A DNA stretch of 64,000 bases, from NCBI GenBank assembly GCA_907163075.1, contig CAJQTY010000001.1, positions 2,418,001 through 2,482,000 on the forward strand, given 5' to 3'. The position numbers were made by a program, and so were the translations under genes. This document shows positions 56,630 through 64,000 of this stretch, piece after piece. Source of the stretch: an uncultured Rhodocyclaceae bacterium. Its GTDB lineage: Bacteria > Pseudomonadota > Gammaproteobacteria > Burkholderiales > Rhodocyclaceae. The stretch's first letter is position 1. Each line of letters begins with the position of its first letter. Under the pieces are notes generated by a model that saw only the letters and a list, made by a program, of their open reading frames with translations, searched no databases and had not been told where the DNA came from.

Positions 56630-57826
56630 GTGGTCAGCGCGGGGGATGTTGTGTTTGATTCAATGGGCATTCACCTGCCCGCCGAGAGTGGACAGCTTCT
56701 TTCCTTGATCGCCAGGCACGGAGCCGTTTCTCGATCGGAGCTGGAAAGACTGTCGGGAAGCTCGCGCACGACGATCGTGCAGCGGCTTGGCGTGTTGTTC
56801 GCCGCCAATCTGATCCGCGAGACGGAGGAAACGCAGCCTACCGGCGGGCGACCCTCACGGCTGCTAAAGCTGAACGAGGATTTCGCACTGATCATTGCTG
56901 TCGATATTGGCGAAAGCCTGACTCGGGTAGCGCTTACCGACCTGAGCCCGAAAATCGTGGCCGAAGCGGTCTTCCCCACAAATCTGGATAACAGCCCCGC
57001 TTCAGTGCTATCGGAAATCACTGCCTGTAGTGACCGACTGCTGGCGCAGGTCGGGCGTCCGATCAATCAGGTAATCGGTATCGGCCTTTGTCTTCCATCG
57101 CGCATCGACTACAGGAACGCACGTGTTTTCGGTCCCTCGGTCATGCATGGCTGGGACGGCTTCGACATTCGCGGATGGTTCTTGGATCGCTTTCAGACCA
57201 AGGTGTTTGCCGATAACGACGTCAATCTTATGGCCTTGGCGGAATACAAGAACTATTGGCCGAACGAAGATTATTTCTTTTTCATCAAGGCGGGAACCGG
57301 GATCGGCGGCGGGATCGTCATCCGAGGGGAGGTCTATCGGGGGGGGAAGGGAACCGCCGGGGACATCGGCCACATTCAACTGGATTTCCCGAATCCTCCG
57401 CTCTGCCGTTGTGGCAAGCTCGGTTGTCTCGAAGCGTACTCTGGCGGCTGGGCGATCGCCCGCGATTTGCGCGCCAAGGGAATCGAAGCCAACAACTCGC
57501 GCGACGTCATTAATCTTGTCAAACGCAATGTCCCGGAAGCCATCCAGTTGCTGCGTGTCGCCGGCAAAGGCTTCGGCGAGGTTGCGGCCAATGTCGTCAG
57601 CGTACTCAATCCAAACCTGATTGTGCTCGGAGGTACCCTGGCGGAAGCCGATGAACACCTTATGGTCGGCATTCGTGAGTTGGTCAATCAGCGCTGCCTC
57701 CCCCTGGCTACGCAGACCTTGGAGATCGTCAAAGCGCGCACCGGCGACCGTGCCGGAATCCTGGGTGCCGCCCAACTGGTTATCAATGAACAACTGGTTG
57801 GCCTCGGATCGCAACATCCCGACTAA
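56630..57826 (+). CDS. ROK-family transcriptional regulator
   Basis: The product is 398 residues from a GTG start; GAGGGG lies about eight bases upstream. An N-terminal winged helix-turn-helix (HGAVSRSELERLSGSSRTTI) is joined to a ROK sugar-binding domain. That domain has the phosphate-binding DIGESLTRVAL, the GTGIGGGIVI loop and the zinc motif CRCGKLGCLE. Such proteins act as sugar-responsive repressors (NagC/Mlc/XylR type). The divergent tkt is the natural target candidate. Confidence 0.92.
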   Translation: MVSAGDVVFDSMGIHLPAESGQLLSLIARHGAVSRSELERLSGSSRTTIVQRLGVLFAANLIRETEETQPTGGRPSRLLKLNEDFALIIAVDIGESLTRVALTDLSPKIVAEAVFPTNLDNSPASVLSEITACSDRLLAQVGRPINQVIGIGLCLPSRIDYRNARVFGPSVMHGWDGFDIRGWFLDRFQTKVFADNDVNLMALAEYKNYWPNEDYFFFIKAGTGIGGGIVIRGEVYRGGKGTAGDIGHIQLDFPNPPLCRCGKLGCLEAYSGGWAIARDLRAKGIEANNSRDVINLVKRNVPEAIQLLRVAGKGFGEVAANVVSVLNPNLIVLGGTLAEADEHLMVGIRELVNQRCLPLATQTLEIVKARTGDRAGILGAAQLVINEQLVGLGSQHPD

Positions 57827-57918
57827 ACCGAAACAGGCGCTTACCGCGCATCGCAGTTCCGCTGACAACGGTGGAGTACTCACTGTCTCGCCAAGCCTCT
57901 AATCGCCCTGACTTTGCG

Positions 57919-58206
57919 TCTAGGCGGGCTTGCCGGCCAGCATCGTCTTCATCGCCGACAGCCGTGCGCTGCCGGTGGCCTTGTCCGGGGCGCTGTCTGC
58001 CTTGCCACCGGAAAAAACCAGATCGTCCTTGCCCATTTCAGCGATGAAGCGCGAGGGTTCGCAGGGGATCAGTTCTTTGCCCTGCTTGCGTTTTTCGCTG
58101 TAGCTGATGTGCAGCGAGCGCTGCGCGCGGTGATGCCGACATACATCAGGCGGCGTTCTTCCTCGATCTTTTCCGGCGCCTGCGATTCGCGGTGCGGCAG
58201 CACGCC
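57919..58206 (-). pseudogene. Duplicate of the 3' end of rep, frameshifted
   Basis: About 288 bp match the 3' end of the rep helicase gene (61212-61500) with few differences. One base is missing at GCGCGGTGATG (rep has GCGCGGGTGATG), so the frame is broken. The homology stops sharply at CACGCC (58206), where a RAYT relic begins. The copy has no start of its own. Confidence 0.88.
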
Positions 58207-58401
58207 TATCGTGCACTTTTCCGGCATGAACTGGCACCGGGCCTGGTGGACAAGATTCGCCAGGCGACGAACGGTAACGTGGTATTGGGCGATAGCCGCT
58301 TCGGAGATGAGATTTCTCGGGCTCTGGGACGGCAAGTAACGCCCGGAAAAGCCGGGCGGCCGAGGACAGTGCCCGAAGCAGAATCTGCTGAACTGTTTTA
58401 A
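58207..58401 (+). mobile_element. RAYT (Y1-type REP-associated transposase) C-terminal relic
   Basis: The plus-strand frame reads YRALFRHELAPGLVDKIRQA, then TNGNVVLGDSRFGDEISRAL and GRQVTPGKAGRPR before a stop. This is the C terminus of REP-associated tyrosine transposases as I know the family. The catalytic HUH domain is missing. It is fused to the rep fragment at 58206 and runs into the 3' end of the PEP-CTERM gene. Confidence 0.7.
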
Positions 58402-59147
58402 AACGTGGTATGTCCCCGTTTTAGTTCCCGTTTTCTGGCGAAGGCTGCGCCGAACAGGCCAATGGCTAGTAGTGCGAGGGTGGCGGGTTCGGGGACAGTT
58501 GGTTCCTGCCTTAGAGTGAACTCTTCACGACATTCCAACGTGCCTTGCGGACAATTACGGAAAAACACGTTGAAGTCGAATGTGACTACCGCTTCGTCGA
58601 GAACCCCACTGTTAGAAACAAAGTCTAGGCTATGAAGTAAGCCTACTCCTGACTGGCCACTGGCCAAGTCAAAACCGCCAGTCGATTCGACCTCTAGCGT
58701 CCCTAAATCAGGACCATCGAAATGCGGAGCAATAGTCGTGGTCGCGGGTACGAAATCGTCCCCAAAATTAGAACCGAGCACGAAATGGTAATCATGCCAG
58801 GTAATTCCACTCGAATTGGTCACAGTTTCCAAAAAGTTCAGACTGGTACTGTTATTCGTGTCATCGATATCATCGGAATCGTATAGGACGACGAACGTCA
58901 GGTCACAGGGAGCTATCGAATCAATATTCTTCGTAACTGCCGGCCTGCCGAATGAATTGAATTCTAGTGTCGAATTGATGCATGAGCCCTTACTGGGGTT
59001 GCTTGGCATGGTTATGTTGATTGCCGCCACAGATCCCGTATGCAACAAACACGCAAGGAACAGGACAATAGGGGACCACAGGGGAGCGGACAGACCGCTA
59101 TTCCCTGACCGAACCTTTTGCCCTTCTAAAGCACGTGAATGGCTCAT
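58398..59147 (-). CDS. PEP-CTERM sorting domain protein
   Basis: The product is 249 residues. AGGAG lies nine bases before the ATG. A hydrophobic N-terminal segment (LWSPIVLFLACLLHTGSVAA) acts as signal peptide. The C terminus has the sorting signal VPEPATLALLAIGLFGAAFA plus RKR. Unusually, nine more residues (ELKRGHTTF) follow because the natural stop was replaced by RAYT-associated sequence. The middle is Asp/Ser/Thr-rich with several Cys residues. No exosortase is in the window. Confidence 0.88.
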   Translation of the reverse strand: MSHSRALEGQKVRSGNSGLSAPLWSPIVLFLACLLHTGSVAAINITMPSNPSKGSCINSTLEFNSFGRPAVTKNIDSIAPCDLTFVVLYDSDDIDDTNNSTSLNFLETVTNSSGITWHDYHFVLGSNFGDDFVPATTTIAPHFDGPDLGTLEVESTGGFDLASGQSGVGLLHSLDFVSNSGVLDEAVVTFDFNVFFRNCPQGTLECREEFTLRQEPTVPEPATLALLAIGLFGAAFARKRELKRGHTTF

Positions 59148-59320
59148 AAGAATTGACTCCTACAGTGCGGACGTGTATCAACTGGGTGGTTTCAAAGCCG
59201 AGATATCCTGACAAACGGGGCAAGACCACGTATCCACAGCACAAATACTTTTTGTATTATGGATACGGCGCACCACTCCCGCATCCCTCAAATGAAGTAC
59301 AAGCTCTCCACCGCAACCCC

Positions 59321-60361
59321 CTACCCAAGCACCGCTAACCTCCCTACCGCACAAACCAGTTCCCCCTGCCGATGCGTCCCCGTCTTCTTGAACACCGTTC
59401 GCAACTGGGTCCGCACGGTATCGACGCAGACATTCCGCGCCTCGGCGATGGCATCCAGGCTTTCACCATTGGCCAAACGCGATGTCATTTCCGCCTCGGC
59501 CGGTGTCAGTCCGAACAGGCGTTGCAGTCGCCCGCGGACGCCGCGTCCGAGGTGGTGCATCGCGGTCAGGCGGAGGAGCGCTAGGTCGGGTTTGCCATTG
59601 AGGGGGGTGGCGGAGGCGAGCCAAGTATTGTCTGAGGCGGCGACGAGTGCTTCGGATTCGGTGCGCTGGCGCAGGCTGGCGGCAACCAGGGCTTGCAACT
59701 GACGACGGATGGCGATCTGGGCAGAATTATTGGTCCGTTTGTCGAAGAGCGCGGACCACGCGGAGCTGTGTTCTTCACTGGCGGCAGGGTTGGCCCAGGC
59801 GATGGCGAGGCGGCAATCGACGACCACCAGGGGCAGGCTGAGCTGGGCGGCGATATCGCAATGGCGGCGGGAATCCCCAGTCCGCGCGTCGAAGCCTGCT
59901 GGCAATGGAATGGCGTTGCCGATGCGCCAGTGATGGATGAGCCGGTCGAGTTCCTTGCCAAGCGCGATGGAGAACGGCTCCGAGCCGTGAAAGCGCTGGA
60001 TGCCGATGACGCGCAGCGTGCCATCGGGCTGCCGCCATTGGGTGGCGATGATGTGGTCGATGCCGTGCGGGCGGAGGTAGTCGTTGCTTAGCTCGCTTTG
60101 CGCGAGGTAGGCGGGATGGCGGGTGGTGTCGAGAACGATGGCGCGGCCATCCGGGCGCCCGGCGAGGAGTGACGGGAGCGGGTCAAGGTGGCTGTAGTGG
60201 TCGCGGTACTCTGCAATGGCGCTTTCGCTATGGCCGTCGGTAACCAGATCCTGGCGACCGTCCGGATGGAGCGTGAGCATGCCGCTCGCCTCGGCGCCGA
60301 GCATGTCGGCGATATGGGCAAGCCATAACTCAGAGTTGTTGTCGGGAGCTGGGCTGGTCAT
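59321..60361 (-). CDS. LuxR-family transcriptional regulator
   Basis: The product is 346 residues. The N-terminal region is a sensor of unknown ligand (LDPLPSLLAGRPDGRAIVLD). The C-terminal LuxR helix-turn-helix is clear: FGLTPAEAEMTSRLANGESL and DTVRTQLRTVFKKTGTHRQG. It has the same overall plan as the regulator at 43339 and, like it, lies next to a PEP-CTERM gene, here 174 bp upstream of it on the same strand. Confidence 0.87.
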   Translation of the reverse strand: MTSPAPDNNSELWLAHIADMLGAEASGMLTLHPDGRQDLVTDGHSESAIAEYRDHYSHLDPLPSLLAGRPDGRAIVLDTTRHPAYLAQSELSNDYLRPHGIDHIIATQWRQPDGTLRVIGIQRFHGSEPFSIALGKELDRLIHHWRIGNAIPLPAGFDARTGDSRRHCDIAAQLSLPLVVVDCRLAIAWANPAASEEHSSAWSALFDKRTNNSAQIAIRRQLQALVAASLRQRTESEALVAASDNTWLASATPLNGKPDLALLRLTAMHHLGRGVRGRLQRLFGLTPAEAEMTSRLANGESLDAIAEARNVCVDTVRTQLRTVFKKTGTHRQGELVCAVGRLAVLG

Positions 60362-60890
60362 CGGTGAAGGCTTGGCGTGGACGGCTGGGAGCCCAACGTC
60401 TCCCGAAGCCTTATGGTTGTAGCGTTGCTACAGGGTCAGGCCGGCCGTATCGCCTGCGGTGCCGCAGTGTTTGAGCTGCGTGTTACCCAAGTCCCCATTC
60501 CGTCTCTCCTCCGTCTTAAATTATCAAACGGTACTCATGAAGAATGTTTCTTGTATCCGACATGCGAGTTGCGGAATTGGTTTCATTGATTTTTTGAATT
60601 TGGCGGTGGCAATGACGATGGCGATCAAGAGAACTGCTCGATGCGCGCGAGGCTCGGGTTTCTGCGAGATCGTTGGCCCGAAGTTCAGCGTGGTACCTGC
60701 ATCAATTGTTGAGAACAAACGAACGGCCGCTCAAAAATTGAGAGGGGTCTATCGGGCAGCGACAGGAGCAACTTGGTAAATGGCTGCTCTTGGCCGATAG
60801 GCTGGGGGCACCAACGGCTGCTTCGTAGAGCACCGTTTCCCAGGAGTTCAGCTTCGCTGACCGGCCACTCTGGAGAAAGCTGAACTAGCA
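60362..60890. other. Gene-poor region
   Basis: No intact gene was found. Short open frames lack ribosome-binding sites and protein-like composition. A 9-bp inverted repeat (GTTCAGCTT at 60846-60854, AAGCTGAAC at 60877-60885) could form a hairpin. Confidence 0.4.
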
Positions 60891-60894
60891 ACAG

Positions 60895-61008
60895 GGGACA
60901 GACCAGAATGGCACTAAGTTAAGCTCATTTCCCGTCGGTTCTGGTAGCTAAAATGCCCGTGCCGGACGTGCTGAGTAGCCTTAACTTAGTGCCATTCGGG
61001 ACAGACCA
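60895..61008. mobile_element. 92-bp MITE-like palindromic element with 11-bp flanking direct repeats
   Basis: Perfect 18-bp inverted repeats GAATGGCACTAAGTTAAG (60906-60923) and its complement (60980-60997) bound a 56-bp core. Immediately outside are identical direct repeats GGGACAGACCA (60895-60905 and 60998-61008), as expected for a target-site duplication. It carries no gene. The flanking sequence resembles the uninterrupted sequence at 53482. Confidence 0.75.
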
Positions 61009-61212
61009 CGGTTTCCCGAGTAATGTACTTCATGTTCCATCCGCCCAGTCTTGGCGTTGCAATAACGGAAGCAGAAAGGCATCGTCAGTGAGTTTTCGGG
61101 CCGCTAACGCACCTTGTGGGGGATGATTTTTTCGGGGCAGCGCAAAATAGGCACCAGGAACGACAGTCGCCGCCTGCGAGAATATCGATTGATGCCCTGC
61201 CCCGGCCTTGTT

Positions 61213-63204
61213 CTAGGCGGGCTTGCCGGCCAGCATCGCCTTCATCGCCGACAGCCGTGCGCTGCCGGTAGCCTTGTCCGGGGCGCTGTCTGCCTTGCCA
61301 CCGGAAAAGCGCAGATCGTCCTTGCCCATTTCAGCGATGAAGCGCGAGGGTTCGCAGGGGATCAGTTCTTTGCCCTGCTTGCGTTTTTCGCTGTAGCTGA
61401 TGTGCAGCGAGCGCTGCGCGCGGGTGATGCCGACATACATCAGGCGGCGTTCTTCCTCGATCTTCTCCGGCGCCTGCGATTCGCGGTGCGGCAGCACGCC
61501 TTCCTCGATGCCGATCAGGAAGACGTGCTTGAACTCCAGGCCCTTGGCGGCGTGCAGTGTCGACAACTGGACGGCGTCGGGGTTGCCGTCCTGCTTGTCG
61601 AGCAGGTTGATGAGGGCGATGGTCTGCGTCAGGTCGATCAGCGTCTTGTCGTCTTCTTCGCCCTTGCGCACCAGCCAGGTGGAAAACTCGGTGACGTTGC
61701 TCCATTTGCCCAGCGCGGCGCGCGGCTCGTCGTGCTCGTAGAGCCACGCTTCGTAGCCGATGGCGTTGAGCAGGTCGGGCATGACCTGCTTCGCCGGTTC
61801 GTGGGTGGCGCGATATTCCAGGGCATTAATAAACTCGCAGAACTCGAGCAGCGGCGTGAGCTGGCGCGGCTGCACCGAATGCGCGAAGCCCTCCTCGAAG
61901 GCGGCGGCGAAGAGCGAGATGTGACGTTTTCCGGCGTAGGTGCCGAGCGCTTCGAGCGTCGCCCCGCCGACGCCGCGCCTGGGCGTGGTGACGGCGCGGA
62001 TGAAGGCCGGGTCGTCGTCCGGGTTGGCCAGCAGGCGCAGATAGGCGGTGATGTCCTTGATCTCGGCCTTGTCGAAAAACGATTGTCCACCGGACAGCAG
62101 GTAGGGCACTTTCTGGTCGCGCAGGTGTTGCTCCAGCGCGCGCGCCTGGAAATTGCCGCGGTAGAGCACGGCGTAATCGCGGAACTCGCCGCGATGCTCG
62201 AACCGGTGCGCCTGCAGCTTCATGACCACCGACTCGGCTTCCTTCTCGTTGTCCTTGCACACGGTGACGGTGATCGGGTCGCCGTGGCCAAGTTCGGACC
62301 ACAGTTTTTTGTCGAAGAGTTTTTCGTTGTGCGCGATCAGCGCGTTGGCGGCCTTGAGGATGCGCACCGTCGAGCGGTAGTTCTGTTCGAGCTTGATCAC
62401 CTTGAGATTCGGGTAATCGCGCGGCAGGCCGCGCAGGTTCTCGACGTCGGCGCCGCGCCAGCCGTAGATCGCCTGGTCGTCGTCGCCGACGGCGGTGAAG
62501 GCGGCGCGTGGCCCGGCCAGCAGCCTGAGCAGCTTGTACTGGCCGGCGTTGGTGTCCTGGTATTCATCGACGAGCAGGTAGCGCAGGCGGTTCTGCCACT
62601 TGTCGAGGATTTCCGGATGCGTTTCGAAGAGTTCGACCGGCAGCGCGATGAGGTCGTCGAAATCGACGGCCTGGTAGGCTTTCAGGGTTGCCGAGTAGCT
62701 GGCGTAAGCGCGCGCAGCGAGCGCTTCGGTTTCGTCCTGGGCGTTTTTCAGTGCCAGGTCGGGGTCGACGAGCGCGTTCTTCCAGCCCGAGATCACGCCC
62801 TGCAGTCTGCGGATGGTGGCCTTGTCGACGCTGCCGGCGAGCTCGGAGACGATGCCGAAGCAGTCGGTCGAATCGAAGATCGAGAACTTCGGCTTGTAGC
62901 CGAGCGCCCTGGCTTCCTCGCGCAGGACGCGCACGCCGAGCGAGTGGAAGGTCGAAATGGTCAGGCCTTTGCTTGGCCGGTCCTTGAGCAGCACGCCGAC
63001 GCGCTCCTGCATCTCCTTCGCCGCCTTGTTGGTGAAGGTGATGGCGGCGATGTTGGACGGGTTGAAACCGCATTCCTCGATCAGGTAGGCGATTTTCTGC
63101 GTGATCACGCGCGTCTTGCCCGAGCCGGCGCCAGCCAGCACCAGCAGAGGACCGTCGAGATAGCGAATCGCTTCGCGTTGCGGGGGATTGAGCAGTGAGG
63201 ACAT
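61213..63204 (-). CDS. rep: ATP-dependent DNA helicase Rep
   Basis: This UvrD-family SF1A 3'-5' helicase supports replication through obstacles. The product is 663 residues. It starts LNPPQREAIRYLDGPLLVLA, Walker A is AGAGSGKTRVI, Walker B is LLVDEYQDTN, followed by GDDDQAIYGWRGAD (motif III), and VGITRAQRSL is motif VI. The C-terminal tail is duplicated at 57919. It lies upstream of nothing obvious; the FabH-like gene precedes it on the same strand after 83 bp. Confidence 0.94.
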   Translation of the reverse strand: MSSLLNPPQREAIRYLDGPLLVLAGAGSGKTRVITQKIAYLIEECGFNPSNIAAITFTNKAAKEMQERVGVLLKDRPSKGLTISTFHSLGVRVLREEARALGYKPKFSIFDSTDCFGIVSELAGSVDKATIRRLQGVISGWKNALVDPDLALKNAQDETEALAARAYASYSATLKAYQAVDFDDLIALPVELFETHPEILDKWQNRLRYLLVDEYQDTNAGQYKLLRLLAGPRAAFTAVGDDDQAIYGWRGADVENLRGLPRDYPNLKVIKLEQNYRSTVRILKAANALIAHNEKLFDKKLWSELGHGDPITVTVCKDNEKEAESVVMKLQAHRFEHRGEFRDYAVLYRGNFQARALEQHLRDQKVPYLLSGGQSFFDKAEIKDITAYLRLLANPDDDPAFIRAVTTPRRGVGGATLEALGTYAGKRHISLFAAAFEEGFAHSVQPRQLTPLLEFCEFINALEYRATHEPAKQVMPDLLNAIGYEAWLYEHDEPRAALGKWSNVTEFSTWLVRKGEEDDKTLIDLTQTIALINLLDKQDGNPDAVQLSTLHAAKGLEFKHVFLIGIEEGVLPHRESQAPEKIEEERRLMYVGITRAQRSLHISYSEKRKQGKELIPCEPSRFIAEMGKDDLRFSGGKADSAPDKATGSARLSAMKAMLAGKPA

Positions 63205-63287
63205 TCAGGATGAGGGGGATGGAAACAGATCGCCGCCGCCAATACGGCGAGCGGCGTTCAAGGCGGCGGTGGCGGCGCGCTTCGCGG

Positions 63288-64000
63288 TCAGACCTTTTTC
63301 ACCACCACGCTGCCGATCGAGTAACCCGCGCCGAAGGAGCAGATGACGCCGAGGTCGCCAGCCTTCAGCTCCTGGCTGTGGCCGTGGAAGGCGATGATCG
63401 AACCGGCGGAAGCGGTGTTGGCGAACTCGTCGAGGATCACCGGGGCTTCGTCGGCACTGGCTTCGTGGCCGAGCAGGCGGCGGCCGATCAGCTGGTTCAT
63501 GGCGATATTGGCCTGATGCAGCCAGAAGCGGCGCATGTCGGCCGGCTTCAGGCCGAGCGCATTGAGGTGCGCAACGATGTGCGCGGCGGCCATCGGGCAC
63601 ACCTCCTTGAACACCTTGCGCCCTTCCTGGATGAAGAACTGGTCGCGGTCGCCCGGATCGCGATCCTCGCAATACGACAGGAAGCCGGCGTTGGTGCGGA
63701 TGTTGTTGGTGAAACTGGTGACCAGCTTCGTGCCGAGAATTTCCCACTGGTTCGGCGCGGCGGCGGTTTCCGTCTTTTCGACGACGAGCGCCGTCGCCAC
63801 ATCGCCGAAAATGAAGTGACAGTCGCGGTCCTTCCACGCCAGTTGCGCCGAGCACACCTCGGGGTTCACGATCAGCACGGCGCGCGCCGTGCCGCAGCGC
63901 ACGGCGTTGGCCGCCATTTCGAGCGCGAAGGTGGCCGAGGAACAGGCGACATTCATGTCGAAAGCGGCGCCCTGCGCGATGCCCAGCGCGTTCTGCACCT
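63288..64000 (-). CDS. Beta-ketoacyl-ACP synthase III (FabH-like), 5' end outside window
   Basis: This thiolase-fold condensing enzyme is truncated by the window edge; about the C-terminal two thirds are present. The catalytic Cys is in NVACSSATFALEMA, the His in WLHQANIAMNQ, and the Asn in NTASAGSIIAFHGHS. The last differs from canonical FabH NTSAAS and suggests the longer-chain FabH-like (PA3286 type) subgroup. The C terminus GAGYSIGSVVV is typical. Confidence 0.88.
   Translation of the reverse strand, partial: VQNALGIAQGAAFDMNVACSSATFALEMAANAVRCGTARAVLIVNPEVCSAQLAWKDRDCHFIFGDVATALVVEKTETAAAPNQWEILGTKLVTSFTNNIRTNAGFLSYCEDRDPGDRDQFFIQEGRKVFKEVCPMAAAHIVAHLNALGLKPADMRRFWLHQANIAMNQLIGRRLLGHEASADEAPVILDEFANTASAGSIIAFHGHSQELKAGDLGVICSFGAGYSIGSVVVKKV

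Noticed and set aside
61114-63198. Very long plus-strand open frame opposite rep (and similar ones opposite trkH, caspase and ppnN).
   Set aside because: These frames mirror GC-rich codon usage of the real genes on the other strand and have no recognisable domains or ribosome-binding sites.

Overview
The window comes from a GC-rich betaproteobacterium, most likely of the Rhodocyclales (a Dechloromonas/Azonexus/Accumulibacter-like lineage). This rests on the gene order rsmB - DUF4390 - ntrY - ntrX - trkA - trkH - hemE - priA, on two PEP-CTERM proteins, and on overall codon use. The lineage is an inference; no database was searched.

Layout. Positions 1-7.9 kb are a defence block: the 3' part of a type I modification gene (hsdM), hsdS, and a 1739-codon protein joining a DEDD-type exonuclease, a RecQ helicase and a UvrD-like helicase. 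8-10.1 kb holds small secreted and hypothetical proteins, interspersed repeats and nudC. 10.3-15.3 kb is a complete branched-chain amino acid ABC transporter (livJ-type binding protein, then livHMGF), with a terminator after the binding-protein gene and a good sigma70 promoter before it. 16-18.8 kb is a two-gene cassette of a caspase-like protease and an alpha/beta hydrolase, followed by a Cas3 HD-nuclease remnant. 19.6-30.7 kb is a mixed region (SDR, DHH phosphoesterase, ppnN, AlkD-like, a PRTase-HAD fusion, tag, ABM monooxygenase, htpX, S1/P1 nuclease) with several decayed genes and a probable small RNA.

30.7-43 kb is the conserved core: rRNA methylation, the NtrY/NtrX two-component system, Trk potassium uptake, hemE and priA. 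An AT-rich spacer with DnaA boxes lies between hemE and priA. 43-51.7 kb holds a LuxR regulator, a PEP-CTERM protein, a two-gene membrane pair whose second gene is interrupted, and a minus-strand operon alx/terC - ftsH - DUF456 - PAP2 - dgkA. That operon is headed by a recognisable yybP-ykoY (manganese) riboswitch with its own promoter. 51.8-54 kb is a lower-GC island with a DUF6623-like protein, a probable CheD/CNF-fold deamidase and an IS91-family relic. 54-64 kb carries tkt with a divergent ROK regulator, rep helicase plus a partial duplicate of its 3' end, RAYT and MITE-like relics, a second LuxR/PEP-CTERM pair, and the end of a FabH-like ketoacyl synthase.

The best candidates for new biology are the caspase-hydrolase pair, the exonuclease-RecQ-UvrD fusion next to the type I genes, the CheD-like/DUF6623 island, and the 92-bp palindromic element flanked by an exact 11-bp direct repeat.
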